A stretch of DNA of 64,000 nucleotides from an uncultured Paracoccaceae bacterium (GTDB taxonomy: Bacteria; Pseudomonadota; Alphaproteobacteria; Rhodobacterales; Rhodobacteraceae). Positions 55,328 through 64,000 of the stretch are shown piece by piece. The notes beneath the pieces were generated by a model that was not told the DNA's origin, did not search any database, and saw only the letters and a program-made list of their open reading frames with translations. The position numbers and the translations under genes were made by a program. The first letter of the stretch is position 1. Each line of letters starts with the position of its first letter. The stretch covers positions 1-64,000 of the forward strand of contig CANMPL010000007.1 of the NCBI GenBank assembly GCA_947499715.1. The letters are read 5' to 3'.

Positions 55328-56158
55328 ATGCAACATCCAACTGAAAAGACGGCAACTGTGCTCGCACTTTCGCCAATTGCACAAAACCCGCAAGCCGGTC
55401 GTTGGCGGACCGAGGCCATGCGCAGCCACGCCTCACCGCGCCTTCTTTACGTTGGCAAAGGCCATGGCCGCATCACCGTGGCTGGCCTGACAAGCGGCTA
55501 TGGTCCCAACAATCTGATCTTTATTCCGGCCCATACGATGTATGGTTTTGACGTTGGCCCCACGGTCTTTGGCCAGATGGTCACGATCCCGGGCGCCATG
55601 GCCTCTGAATGGCCGGACGAACATATCCACCTGCGTCTGCGCGATGTGACTGCGCAAAAGGAACTGCTTGGCCTGCTGGACGCGCTGGAAAAAGAACTGT
55701 CATCGGACCGCAGCGCCCATAGCCGGGCCGCGCATTATCATCTTGGCCTTTTGGCGGTGTTCTATGAACGCCAGCTGGATGCCCGTGCTGATGACGGACA
55801 AGAAGCGCGCAGCGAAACAAGCGCCGCCCGCCTTGTTGCGGCCTATACCGACCTGATCGAACGGGACTACCGATCAGACCGGCGCGTGGGTGATTATGCG
55901 ACCGAACTGGGCGTCACCCCCACTCACCTGACCCGCTGCTGCAAACAGACCTGCGGCAAATCGGCCTTGGCGCTGCTGACAGACCGCGTGCACTACGAGG
56001 CCTGTATGCTTTTGCGTGAAACCCGCACGCCGGTGCAACAGATCGCGACCGAGCTTGGGTTCCATTCGCCTGCCTATTTCAGCCGCGCGTTTCTGGCCCG
56101 CTCTGGCCGCACCCCATCCGACTTCCGCAAGCACGGTGCTGCGGCGCAGCGACGCTAA
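55328..56158 (+). CDS. AraC-family regulator
   Basis: This 276-residue protein has a cupin-like sensing half and a C-terminal AraC DNA-binding domain with two helix-turn-helix motifs (VGDYATELGVTPTHLTRCCK and VQQIATELGFHSPAYFSRAF) near residues 185-265. It is read towards the ABC importer operon, 234 bp upstream of its binding-protein gene, where three TGTCGTTTTTG-like boxes lie. It is a good candidate for the operon's regulator. GGGGGCAG precedes the ATG at 55328. Confidence 0.88.
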   Translation: MQHPTEKTATVLALSPIAQNPQAGRWRTEAMRSHASPRLLYVGKGHGRITVAGLTSGYGPNNLIFIPAHTMYGFDVGPTVFGQMVTIPGAMASEWPDEHIHLRLRDVTAQKELLGLLDALEKELSSDRSAHSRAAHYHLGLLAVFYERQLDARADDGQEARSETSAARLVAAYTDLIERDYRSDRRVGDYATELGVTPTHLTRCCKQTCGKSALALLTDRVHYEACMLLRETRTPVQQIATELGFHSPAYFSRAFLARSGRTPSDFRKHGAAAQRR

Positions 56159-56170
56159 GCTGCGCTGCAG

Positions 56171-56316
56171 TGTCGTTTTTGACCATCCGGCAAAATGTCG
56201 CTTTTGGGTGATTGATCCGTCGCAATTGTGAACTGAAATGCCTATTCCGTGCATTGACGCGGGCCGCAAAACATTGCCCAATCGCCATATTGGGAAAAGA
56301 CCGTTTGTCGTTTTGC
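56171..56316 (+). promoter_or_regulatory. Three TGTCGYTTTTG boxes in the promoter of the ABC importer operon
   Basis: TGTCGTTTTTG (56171-56181), TGTCGCTTTTG (56196-56206) and TGTCGTTTTGC (56306-56316) are direct repeats in the 234-bp gap between the AraC gene and the binding-protein gene. The first two start 25 bp apart; the third also forms an inverted repeat (TGTCG, TTTTG, CGACA). AraC proteins typically bind such direct repeats. The assignment is by position only. No gene is seen in this gap. Confidence 0.45.
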
Positions 56317-56392
56317 GACATGCGCGAAACCTTTTGGGCGGAATGCACCAAAACGTCTCAAACAAAAAAGACTGTGTCACAGGGAGAAAATA

Positions 56393-58054
56393 ATGACGCA
56401 CCACTCGAAAATTTCGGTCCACCCGGCCGCTTTGCAGTACGCAAAGGATGAAAAGGCAGGCAAGCTTAGCCGCCGTGAATTCCTCAGCCGTACGACTGCG
56501 CTCGGACTGACCTCTGCGGCCGCTTATGGCTTGCTGGGCCTCAATGCGCCTGCTCAGGCCGCGGCTCACGCCAAACAAGGCGGCACTTTGCGGATGCAAA
56601 TGGAAGTCCGCGCACTCAAGGATCCACGTGCATTTGACTGGACGCAGATGGCCTTTGTCACTGCTGGCTGGCTGGAATACCTCGTGGAATACAATTCCGA
56701 CGGTTCATTCTCGCCCATGCTGCTTGAAAGCTGGGAAGTGAACGATGACGCCACCGAATACACGCTGAACGTCCGCAAGGGTGTCAAGTGGAACGACGGC
56801 TCTGACTTTACGGCTGACGACGTTGTCCGCAACATCATCGGTTGGTGTGACAAGGCCTTTGAAGGTAACTCCATGGCTGGCCGTTTCGCGATCCTCATCG
56901 ATCCAGAGACTGAAAAAGCCATCGACGGCGCCATCGTCGCCACTGACAGCCACACCGTAAAGCTGATGCTGCCTGGCTCTGACATCACGCTGATCGCTGG
57001 CATGGCCGACTATCCTGCCGCCATCGTGCCTGAAAGCTTTGATGCCGAAAACATCGTCGGCAACCCAGTTGGCACCGGCCCATATCTGCCCGAAAGCAAC
57101 GAAGTTGCGGTAAAGGCCGTTCTGGTCCGCAACGAAGGCCACGACTGGTGGGGTTATGCTGCTGGCAAGGGCGCATACCTCGACCGGGTCGAGTTCATCG
57201 ACTACGGCACAGATCCATCCGCTTGGGTTGCTGCTGCGGCCGCTGACGAAGTCGACATGACCTATGAAACCGTTGGCGACTTTGTCGACGTGTTCAACGG
57301 CATCGGCTGGGAAGAAAGCGGCATCGCATCCGCTGCAACAATCGTGATCCGTCCCAACCAGCTGGCCGAAGTTGACGGCATGCAGCCCTACGCGGACAAG
57401 CGTGTCCGTCAGGCGATTGCCATGGCTGTAGACAACAACGTCTGCCTCGAACTTGGTTATGCCAACCGTGGCGCCGTGGCCCGCAACCAGCACGTGGGTC
57501 CCATGCACCCCGCTTGGGCAGATGTCCCCGGCCTGCCATACGATCCAGAGGGCGCACTTGCCTTGCTGACCGAAGCTGGCATGCAGGACTTCGAGATGGA
57601 AATCTTCTCCATCGACGATGACTGGCGCAAGAACACCACCGACGCCGTGGCCGCTCAGCTGCGCGACGCTGGTTTCAAGGTCAAGCGGACAATCATCCCC
57701 GGCACCACGTTCTGGAACGACTGGACCAAGTATTCGTTCAGCTCCACCAACTGGAACCACCGTCCCCTTGATACCCAGATCCTTGGTCTGGCTTATCGTT
57801 CGGGCGAGGCATGGAACGAAGCGGGCTTTGCCAATGCAGAGTTTGACGCCCTTCTGGCCGAAGCCAACAGCCTTGCCGATGCCGATGCGCGTCGCGAGGT
57901 GATGGCCAAGCTGCAAGGCATCATGTCTGACGAAGGTGTCACGATCCAGCCATACTGGCGTACCGTGTACCGTCACGCCAAGCCGGGCTTTGTCGGCTGG
58001 GATATGCACATCGCATACCTGCCGCAGGTCTATAAGATCGGCTTTGCCGCCTAA
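56393..58054 (+). CDS. Peptide-type ABC substrate-binding protein (SBP_bac_5), Tat-exported
   Basis: This 553-residue protein has a twin-arginine signal ([13 protein letters not shown] with Arg27-Arg28 and a hydrophobic run to about residue 58) and the family-5 solute-binding fold: [27 protein letters not shown] and the RQAIAMAVD region. Family 5 includes dipeptide, oligopeptide, nickel and opine-type binders; the ligand cannot be stated. It is the first gene of an importer operon and is followed by a strong terminator. Confidence 0.9.
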   Translation: MTHHSKISVHPAALQYAKDEKAGKLSRREFLSRTTALGLTSAAAYGLLGLNAPAQAAAHAKQGGTLRMQMEVRALKDPRAFDWTQMAFVTAGWLEYLVEYNSDGSFSPMLLESWEVNDDATEYTLNVRKGVKWNDGSDFTADDVVRNIIGWCDKAFEGNSMAGRFAILIDPETEKAIDGAIVATDSHTVKLMLPGSDITLIAGMADYPAAIVPESFDAENIVGNPVGTGPYLPESNEVAVKAVLVRNEGHDWWGYAAGKGAYLDRVEFIDYGTDPSAWVAAAAADEVDMTYETVGDFVDVFNGIGWEESGIASAATIVIRPNQLAEVDGMQPYADKRVRQAIAMAVDNNVCLELGYANRGAVARNQHVGPMHPAWADVPGLPYDPEGALALLTEAGMQDFEMEIFSIDDDWRKNTTDAVAAQLRDAGFKVKRTIIPGTTFWNDWTKYSFSSTNWNHRPLDTQILGLAYRSGEAWNEAGFANAEFDALLAEANSLADADARREVMAKLQGIMSDEGVTIQPYWRTVYRHAKPGFVGWDMHIAYLPQVYKIGFAA

Positions 58055-58064
58055 CCAACAATCA

Positions 58065-58093
58065 GGGCCGCACCGTCTGGTGCGGCCCTTTTT
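58065..58093 (+). terminator. Terminator between the binding-protein gene and its permeases
   Basis: A perfect 10-bp stem, GGGCCGCACC (58065-58074) and GGTGCGGCCC (58079-58088), followed by TTTTT, lies 11 bp past the stop. Inside an operon, such partial terminators often give more binding protein than permease. Confidence 0.92.
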
Positions 58094-58179
58094 GACTGTA
58101 GCCAACGTCACACCGGATCTACCGGTGGACGACCGCCAAGGCAGGGTAACGCCTCTGCCGCAGACCAACAGGGGTCTTT

Positions 58180-59214
58180 ATGGGACTGTTTATTCTTCGC
58201 CGTGTCGGGGTCATGATCCTGACGGCGCTTTGCCTGACGTTTATCGTCTTCTGGCTGACCAATCTGTATCCGAACCTCGAAAAGCTGGCCAAGACACAAG
58301 GTAACTTCCGCATGTCGGACGAGGCCGTGACCAGCTATCTGACCAACCGTGGCTATACCCAATCCTTGCCGGTGAAATACGGCCAATGGCTTGGTGTCCT
58401 GCCCGGTTACGTGATCGAAGGCTCGGATGGCGAAACCAGAAGCCGCTGTGAAGAAGGCAAGACCTTCTGCGGCATCATTCAAGGGGACTGGGGCTATTCC
58501 ACGGTCTTTCAGGACGAGGTCAGCACAATCGTTGCCAAACGGCTGGGCGTGACCGGGTTCCTGATGCTTTGGGTGATGATCGTCATGGTCCCGGGGGCCT
58601 TGATCATCGGCGTGCTGGCGGGCATGCGCGAAGGATCCGGCACCGACCGAAGTCTCTCGACCGTTTCAATCCTCTCCACCGCGACGCCTGAATACGTCTC
58701 TGGTGTGATCCTGATCGCGCTCTTGGGCACCAAGGCCGTGATCGACTGGGACACGGTGCCATTCAAAGGCTCTGCCACGTCGGCAATTGATGACCCCAAC
58801 TTCTGGAACATGTTCCTGCCGGTCATCACCATCGCGCTTTATGGCATGGGCTATATCGCCCGGATGACCCGGGCGTCGATGACCGAGGTGATGACAGCCC
58901 AATACATCCGCACCGCGCGGCTGAAGGGTGTCAGCTTTCCCAAGATCGTCATGCGCCACGCCTTGCGCAACGCATTGATCGCACCCTTCACCGTGATCAT
59001 GCTGCAATTCCCGTGGCTGCTGAACGGCGTCGTGATCGTCGAGACCTTGTTCCAATACAAGGGTTTTGGCTTTGCGCTGGTGAATGCCGCATCAAACAAC
59101 GACATCGAACTGCTACTTGGTGTCTCAATCGTTTCCGTCTTCGTGGTGCTCATCACCCAGCTGATATCCGACATCGGCTATGTGTTCCTGAACCCACGCA
59201 TCCGCATTTCATAA
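58180..59214 (+). CDS. Peptide-type ABC permease, DppB-like
   Basis: This 344-residue inner-membrane protein has an N-terminal helix, a periplasmic insert and the C-terminal permease core with the EAA-like loop RTARLKGVSFPKIVMRHALRN near 245-265. It pairs with the second permease, encoded 6 to 12 bp downstream. The periplasmic part includes two cysteines (RCEEGKTFCG). Confidence 0.9.
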   Translation: MGLFILRRVGVMILTALCLTFIVFWLTNLYPNLEKLAKTQGNFRMSDEAVTSYLTNRGYTQSLPVKYGQWLGVLPGYVIEGSDGETRSRCEEGKTFCGIIQGDWGYSTVFQDEVSTIVAKRLGVTGFLMLWVMIVMVPGALIIGVLAGMREGSGTDRSLSTVSILSTATPEYVSGVILIALLGTKAVIDWDTVPFKGSATSAIDDPNFWNMFLPVITIALYGMGYIARMTRASMTEVMTAQYIRTARLKGVSFPKIVMRHALRNALIAPFTVIMLQFPWLLNGVVIVETLFQYKGFGFALVNAASNNDIELLLGVSIVSVFVVLITQLISDIGYVFLNPRIRIS

Positions 59215-59226
59215 GGGAGAATGACA

Positions 59227-60678
59227 ATGGAAGCCCTTACCTGGACCGGATCGCTCGGCACCATCTTGAACCCAATCCTGTCAATTGCCGTGTTGCTCTT
59301 GGCAATCTCTGTCGTCGTGCAAATTGTGCTCAGCTTCTTTGCACCGGCGATAACCCTGCAATCCAACGCCGATGGCACCCTGATGAAACGGGGCGGCGCA
59401 CTTGGGATGTTTGAACAGGCCACAAAACTGTTCTTCTTTGCCGCCCTCGCCATTGTGGTGGTCTATATCGTCGGCGGGATCATCCTGCCTTACGGTATGC
59501 TTGGCATCGTGGGTGCCATGTCGAAACAGTTTGCGCCGGTCTGGATCGCTCTGTTCCTGACCTTCCTTGCCTCGATCATGTTCAAGCGTCGCTTGGGGCT
59601 TTATGGCAAGCTTTTTGACAGCGTCATCGGCATGATCGGCTTTGGCCTTGTGATGTTCTGGGTCTTCACCGCGATCTTCGCGGGCCTGTTTGACCTGATC
59701 GCAACGCATGATCCTCTGTCGCAAATCTCGGGCCTGAAGAACAAACTCCCCGGCGTGGCCCTGCCCGAAGGATCCGAAGGCAAGGCACCGCACTACCTGC
59801 TGGGCGGCGACAACCTTGCGCGCGATATCTTTAGCCGCATGGTCTATGGATCAACCATCGTGATCGCGATTGCGCCGATGGCCACAATCTTTGCCTTTAT
59901 GGTCGGCATCACGCTGGGCCTGCCTGCGGGTTATTACGGCGGGCGCCTGGACACGATCCTGTCGTTCCTTGCCAACCTGATCTTGGCCTTCCCAGTGATC
60001 CTGCTGTTCTACCTGCTGGTCACACCGGAAATCGTCGCCACCGGGATTCCGTCCTTTATGGCCGCCTTCCTGTTTGTGTTCCCGATCGTGTTCTTCGGCG
60101 TCTTGCTGAACTCGCGATACTACACACAACCGACAAAGCGGACGCCAATGCTGATCTTGGTGCTGGGCGCTTTGGGATGGCTTTACCTCTCGATGATCTC
60201 GCAGACGGGCACGGTGCTGGACTTCCTGCCGCCCGCCGTTGACCTTTTCGATATCGCACCGGGCATTCTGGTGGTCTTCGTCTCGGTGGTCTTCGTGAAC
60301 TCGCCTACGGTGTTCCGCATCGTGCGCGGCCTCGCCCTTGATCTGCGCACACGCGATTATGTCGCCGCCGCCCAGACCCGTGGTGAAGGGGCTTGGTATG
60401 TGATGCTTTGGGAAATCCTGCCCAACGCACGCGGGCCGCTGATCGTCGATTTCTGCCTGCGCATTGGCTACACCACGATCCTTCTGGGAACCTTGGGCTT
60501 CTTTGGCCTTGGCCTGCCGCCCGAAAGCCCTGATTGGGGCTCGACCATCAACGAGGGCCGCAAGCTCCTCTTGGTCTTTGTCCACCCGCCACTGCCGCCT
60601 GCGATTGCACTGTTGTCGCTTGTGTTGGGCTTGAACCTGTTGGCCGACGGCCTGCGTGAAGAAAGCCTGAAAGATTAA
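59227..60678 (+). CDS. Peptide-type ABC permease, DppC-like, with extended N-terminus
   Basis: This 483-residue protein has the DppC core at its C-terminal end, including GGDNLARDIFSRMVYGSTI, the EAA-like loop (RTRDYVAAAQTRGEGAWYVM) and GTLGFFGLGLPPESPDWG. Ordinary DppC proteins are about 280-300 residues; here about 190 extra residues with several added helices precede the core, and there is another insert in the middle (about 290-340). The ATG at 59227 is better spaced from AGGGAG than the one at 59221. Confidence 0.88.
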   Translation: MEALTWTGSLGTILNPILSIAVLLLAISVVVQIVLSFFAPAITLQSNADGTLMKRGGALGMFEQATKLFFFAALAIVVVYIVGGIILPYGMLGIVGAMSKQFAPVWIALFLTFLASIMFKRRLGLYGKLFDSVIGMIGFGLVMFWVFTAIFAGLFDLIATHDPLSQISGLKNKLPGVALPEGSEGKAPHYLLGGDNLARDIFSRMVYGSTIVIAIAPMATIFAFMVGITLGLPAGYYGGRLDTILSFLANLILAFPVILLFYLLVTPEIVATGIPSFMAAFLFVFPIVFFGVLLNSRYYTQPTKRTPMLILVLGALGWLYLSMISQTGTVLDFLPPAVDLFDIAPGILVVFVSVVFVNSPTVFRIVRGLALDLRTRDYVAAAQTRGEGAWYVMLWEILPNARGPLIVDFCLRIGYTTILLGTLGFFGLGLPPESPDWGSTINEGRKLLLVFVHPPLPPAIALLSLVLGLNLLADGLREESLKD

Positions 60679-60683
60679 CCCAT

Positions 60684-60708
60684 CGCGCGGCAAAATGGTT
60701 GCCGCGCG
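60684..60708. terminator. Hairpin between permease and ATPase genes
   Basis: CGCGCGGCAA (60684-60693) and TTGCCGCGCG (60699-60708) pair perfectly. Only TT follows, so it is more likely an mRNA-stabilising or weakly attenuating hairpin than a full terminator. Confidence 0.5.
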
Positions 60709-60729
60709 TTAAGGAACACATACGCCCAC

Positions 60730-60773
60730 TTTGTGCATGGTTTGTGCATAGGATGTGTATGGGTTGTGCATCA
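60730..60773. repeat. 11-bp tandem repeat array, copy B (four units)
   Basis: TTTGTGCATGG, TTTGTGCATAG, GATGTGTATGG and GTTGTGCATCA start at 60730, 60741, 60752 and 60763, exactly 11 bp apart. The reverse complement of the first unit equals units 1 and 3 of the array at 8452-8506. It lies in the 123-bp gap before the ATPase gene, ending 28 bp before its start codon, which suits a regulatory role. Confidence 0.8.
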
Positions 60774-60801
60774 TAGATTTCGACCGTTCGGAGGACCCGA
60801 A

Positions 60802-62892
60802 ATGACAACAGAAAATAAATACGATGGCCCGATCCTGGAGATCGACAAACTGTCGATTTCCTTCTTTACCCGGCTGCGCGAAATCCCCGCCGTGATGGAC
60901 TTTTCCGCCAAGATCATGCCGGGCGAAGCCCTTGGTGTTGTTGGTGAATCCGGCTGCGGCAAGTCGACTGTGGCCTTGGGCGTCATGCAGGATCTGGGCG
61001 TGAACGGCCGCATCGTTGGCGGCTCGATCAAATTCAAGGGCGAAGAGATGAACACGATGACGCCAGAGCGTCTGCGTGACATCCGTGGCAGCCAAATTGC
61101 CATGATTTATCAAGAGCCTATGGCATCTCTCAACCCCGCCATGCGGATCGGAAAACAGCTCGCAGAAGTGCCGATGATCCACGAAGGCATCTCTGAATCA
61201 GAGGCGATGAAGCGCGCATTGGAAGTCGTCACAGACGTCAAACTCCCCGACCCTGCCCGGATTTTGAAATCCTTCCCGCACCAGCTTTCAGGCGGTCAAC
61301 AACAGCGCATCGTGATCGCTATGGCCTTGATGTCAAAGCCTTCTTTGCTGATCTTGGATGAACCCACCACCGCACTTGATGTGACGGTCGAGGCCGCCGT
61401 CGTCGAACTGGTCAAGGATCTGGGCAAGAAATACGGCACCTCGATGCTGTTTATCAGCCACAACCTTGGTCTGGTGCTCGAAACCTGCGACCGGATCTGC
61501 GTGATGTATTCCGGCGAAGCGGTTGAACGCGGGTCCATCGACGATGTCTTCGACGAGATGCAACACCCTTATACACAAGCACTTTTCCGCTCTATTCCGT
61601 TGCCGGGCGCCGACAAAAACGCACGCCCCCTGATCGCCATTCCGGGCAATTTCCCCCTGCCGCATGAACGCCCCGAAGGCTGCAACTTTGGCCCGCGCTG
61701 CGATTACTTCGAAGAGGGCCGCTGCGACAGTCAAGTGATTACGATGGAGAAGGTCTCGGGCAATGACCGCCACGAATCCCGGTGTTTGAAATTCAAGGAA
61801 ATCGACTGGGACGCCCCGCCGCAAGTCGCTGAAACAAAAGAAAAAGCACCCCCCGGACAGGTTGTCCTCAAGATGGACAACCTCAAGAAGTATTATGAGG
61901 TCGCGGCCAACGCCCTCTTTGGCAGCGGCGGCGAACGGAAGGTCGTCAAAGCCAATGAAACCCTATCGTTCGAGGCCCGCGAAAGCGAAACCCTTGCAAT
62001 CGTTGGTGAATCGGGCTGCGGCAAATCCACTTTCGCCAAAGTGCTGATGGGGCTTGAAACCGCAACAGAGGGCGAGATCCTTTTGGACAACAAGTCCATC
62101 GGCAATATCCCAATTGAACAACGCGACACAAAAACCATCGCAGACGTGCAAATGGTGTTCCAGAACCCCTTTGACACGCTGAATCCTTCAATGACCGTCG
62201 GGCGCCAAATCATGCGCGCGCTCGAGATTTTCAAGGTCGGCAACAACGACGCCGAACGCCGCACCCGCATGCTGGAACTGCTGGATCTGGTGAAACTGCC
62301 GCGTGCCTTTGCCGACCGGATGCCGCGTCAGCTTTCGGGTGGTCAGAAGCAACGCGTTGGTATTGCACGCGCTTTTGCCGGTGACGCCCGCATCGTTGTC
62401 GCTGATGAGCCGGTCTCGGCGCTGGACGTCTCTGTGCAGGCGGCTGTGACGGATCTGCTGATGGAAATTCAACGTGAACACAAAACCACGCTGCTCTTTA
62501 TCAGCCACGACCTGTCCATCGTTCGCTACCTGTCTGACCGCGTTATGGTCATGTATCTGGGCCATGTGGTCGAGCTTGGCACCACCGATCAGGTCTTCGC
62601 CCCGCCCTATCACCCCTACACAGAGGCGCTCTTGTCCGCCGTGCCCATCGCCGACACCAGCGTCAAGAAAAAGCATATCGTGCTTGAAGGCGACATCCCA
62701 TCAGCGATGAACCCGCCCACCGGCTGCCCATTCCAAACCCGCTGTCGCTGGAAGGACAAGGTCGCAGGTGGCCTTTGCGAAAAAGAGGTGCCCGTCACCC
62801 GCACATTGGCCGAGGGGCATCAGGTCAAATGCCATCTGACCGACGAACAGATGACTGAAATGGAACCGGTGATCGAGGTGGCGGCAGAATAA
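60802..62892 (+). CDS. Fused two-domain peptide-type ABC ATPase (DppD-DppF)
   Basis: This 696-residue protein holds two complete ATPase domains: Walker A GESGCGKST at 48-56 and again at about 401-409, LSGGQQQR and LSGGQKQR signatures, and two oligopeptide-type C-terminal extensions with Cys clusters (GCNFGPRCDYFEEGRC and GCPFQTRCRW). It powers the importer whose permeases lie upstream. The start at 60802 follows GGAGG; the open frame further up runs through the tandem repeat and is unlikely to be coding. Confidence 0.93.
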   Translation: MTTENKYDGPILEIDKLSISFFTRLREIPAVMDFSAKIMPGEALGVVGESGCGKSTVALGVMQDLGVNGRIVGGSIKFKGEEMNTMTPERLRDIRGSQIAMIYQEPMASLNPAMRIGKQLAEVPMIHEGISESEAMKRALEVVTDVKLPDPARILKSFPHQLSGGQQQRIVIAMALMSKPSLLILDEPTTALDVTVEAAVVELVKDLGKKYGTSMLFISHNLGLVLETCDRICVMYSGEAVERGSIDDVFDEMQHPYTQALFRSIPLPGADKNARPLIAIPGNFPLPHERPEGCNFGPRCDYFEEGRCDSQVITMEKVSGNDRHESRCLKFKEIDWDAPPQVAETKEKAPPGQVVLKMDNLKKYYEVAANALFGSGGERKVVKANETLSFEARESETLAIVGESGCGKSTFAKVLMGLETATEGEILLDNKSIGNIPIEQRDTKTIADVQMVFQNPFDTLNPSMTVGRQIMRALEIFKVGNNDAERRTRMLELLDLVKLPRAFADRMPRQLSGGQKQRVGIARAFAGDARIVVADEPVSALDVSVQAAVTDLLMEIQREHKTTLLFISHDLSIVRYLSDRVMVMYLGHVVELGTTDQVFAPPYHPYTEALLSAVPIADTSVKKKHIVLEGDIPSAMNPPTGCPFQTRCRWKDKVAGGLCEKEVPVTRTLAEGHQVKCHLTDEQMTEMEPVIEVAAE

Positions 62893-62916
62893 CCTGCGGC
62901 TTTCTTTGGTTCAAAA

Positions 62917-62934
62917 ATATCCCCGCCGGAGGCT
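62917..62934. repeat. Dispersed intergenic repeat, copy 2
   Basis: Identical core ATATCCCCGCCGGAGGCT to the copy at 3337-3354, same orientation, again preceded by a run of A and again just after a gene end. Confidence 0.6.
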
Positions 62935-62958
62935 TGGTTTCCCCTTTTGGGGAAGCCA
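62935..62958. terminator. Hairpin between convergent ATPase and transglycosylase genes
   Basis: TGGTTTCCCC (62935-62944) and GGGGAAGCCA (62949-62958) pair with one wobble around TTTT. It lies between the two convergent stops and could serve both strands, though no long T run follows. Confidence 0.5.
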
Positions 62959-62959
62959 A

Positions 62960-63550
62960 TCAGCCGCCCCAGATGATGCGCACGTAGTTCTGCGTTTCTT
63001 TGTAGGGCGGGATGCCACCGTATTTTTCAACCGCGCCGGGGCCTGCATTATAGGCCGCCAACGCATGGGGCCAATTGCCGAATTTGCGGAACTGCGTCGC
63101 AAGGTAGCGCGCGCCGCCTTCGAGGTTTTGCTGCACATCGTAAGGGTCAACACCCAAGGCTCGCGCCGTTTGCGGCATCAATTGCGCCAGCCCCAGGGCC
63201 CCCTTGTGCGACCGTGCGTTGGCGTTCCAGCCACTTTCCTGCTGCACAAGCCGCAGGAACAAATCCTCTGGCACCCCGTGCTGCCGCGCCGCTGATCGCG
63301 CCATGTTCAAATAGGGGCCGGAATATCGGCCGGTAAAGGCAGGCGTCGACCCCGGTGCGCCGGGGACCACGACGCGCGGCGGCTGAAGCCGGACAGAATT
63401 GTTGTATTGCTGGGCCGCGCGGTTATCCAAAACGGCCGTCTGGCTTGAAAACAGCGCCGTGCGTGACCGTGTCGAGGTCCGTTCCTGCGCCTGTGCAATT
63501 CCCGTCGTGACCAGCACCGCACATAGCGTCAGACTACTCAAACGTCGCAT
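62960..63550 (-). CDS. Lytic transglycosylase (SLT domain)
   Basis: This 196-residue protein has a signal peptide (about residues 1-22), a low-complexity linker and an SLT goose-lysozyme-like domain with [21 protein letters not shown], catalytic Glu105 and [10 protein letters not shown]. It cuts peptidoglycan glycan chains in the periplasm. The start at 63550 fits the signal peptide. It is divergent from ssb. Confidence 0.9.
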   Translation of the reverse strand: MRRLSSLTLCAVLVTTGIAQAQERTSTRSRTALFSSQTAVLDNRAAQQYNNSVRLQPPRVVVPGAPGSTPAFTGRYSGPYLNMARSAARQHGVPEDLFLRLVQQESGWNANARSHKGALGLAQLMPQTARALGVDPYDVQQNLEGGARYLATQFRKFGNWPHALAAYNAGPGAVEKYGGIPPYKETQNYVRIIWGG

Positions 63551-63691
63551 AAACTCTTCCCCACCAAGGTCGCTTGCGCGCAATCTAACGCATTTTTGCC
63601 AAGAAACCAGTGCCGGGGGCCGTTAGCCCCCTGTTAACTACGACACGGCAAACGTAGGTTAGCCAAAAGACAGAATCGAAGGGGGTACCGG

Positions 63692-64000
63692 ATGGCCGGA
63701 TCAGTTAACAAAGTCATTCTTATCGGCAACCTGGGCGCGGACCCAGAGGTGCGCACGTTCCAGAACGGCGGCAAGGTCTGCAACTTGCGGATCGCCACAT
63801 CCGAGACCTGGAAAGACCGCAACACCGGCGAGCGTAAAGAGCGGACAGAGTGGCATTCCGTGGCCATCTTCCAAGAAGGTCTGGTCAGTGTCGCCGAACG
63901 GTTCCTGAAAAAGGGATCAAAGGTTTATATCGAAGGCAAATTGCAAACCCGCAAATGGCAGGACCAATCCGGTCAGGATCGCTATTCTACCGAAGTTGTG
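63692..64000 (+). CDS. ssb: Single-stranded DNA-binding protein, 5' part
   Basis: The first 103 codons are present and the frame is open at the window edge. The OB-fold starts [20 protein letters not shown], with [22 protein letters not shown] and [16 protein letters not shown] as in bacterial SSB. It coats single-stranded DNA in replication and repair. GGGGG lies upstream of the ATG. The C-terminal tail is outside the window. Confidence 0.95.
   Translation, partial: MAGSVNKVILIGNLGADPEVRTFQNGGKVCNLRIATSETWKDRNTGERKERTEWHSVAIFQEGLVSVAERFLKKGSKVYIEGKLQTRKWQDQSGQDRYSTEVV

Noticed and set aside
60733-60801. Upstream extension of the ABC ATPase to an ATG at 60733
   Set aside because: The extension would translate the 11-bp repeat array, and a GGAGG site correctly spaced to 60802 marks the proper start.
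1-64000. CRISPR arrays, tRNA or rRNA genes, prophage
   Set aside because: No direct-repeat and spacer pattern, no tRNA-like cloverleaf and no phage structural genes were recognised on reading; a tRNAscan or Rfam run was not possible.

Overview
The window is about 64 kb of a moderately GC-rich chromosome from an alphaproteobacterium. It most resembles the Roseobacter group of the Rhodobacteraceae. The reasons are a dmdA-acuI pair for dimethylsulfoniopropionate (DMSP) breakdown, a dusB-ntrB-ntrC-ntrY-ntrX cluster whose NtrC lacks the sigma-54 contact loop, a fused IspDF, the neighbouring DUF6456 and DUF6477 genes, and the roseobacter-type envelope cluster. I cannot fix the genus from sequence alone. 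No rRNA, tRNA or CRISPR array was recognised by eye. All family names come from reading the proteins; no search was run.

Layout. 1-374: left end of an IS110-family element that has cut off a cysteine-desulfurase-like gene. 443-8391: a possible DMSP region, with a BCCT carrier, acuI, dmdA, a DinB protein, DUF1326 and DUF2182 on the minus strand, then a divergent GntR/FadR regulator and a polyamine-type binding protein. 8606-13111: a small membrane protein, a penicillin-acylase-type Ntn hydrolase and two tandem diguanylate cyclases. 13195-24973: hflX-hfq, trkH-trkA, and the nitrogen two-component genes with dusB. 25168-33850: ispDF-pgpA-cinA, amtB, an MmgE/PrpD protein, a Coq10-type protein, hpt, lipA, and DUF6456/DUF6477 around a CtrA-like site. 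33843-41789: an MttB-family protein, guaA, a low-GC FkbM methyltransferase, two DMT exporters and a FadL-type porin. 41736-54243: the envelope cluster, read leftwards from pyrH through frr, uppS, cdsA, dxr, rseP, bamA, skp, fabZ, lpxA and lpxI to lpxB. 54308-64000: miaA, an AraC regulator next to a Tat-dependent peptide-type ABC importer operon, a lytic transglycosylase and the start of ssb.

How genes work together. DmdA demethylates DMSP, AcuI detoxifies acryloyl-CoA, and the BCCT carrier nearby is a plausible importer. The same minus-strand run contains a Cys/Met-rich DUF2182-DUF1326 pair and a DinB protein that have no described role in DMSP metabolism. The GntR regulator that faces this run starts on top of two TGTCAGAC boxes. 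The most unusual non-coding feature is an 11-bp tandem repeat (consensus TTTGTGCATGG) present twice, 52 kb apart and in opposite orientation: after the polyamine-type binding protein gene and before the ABC ATPase gene.
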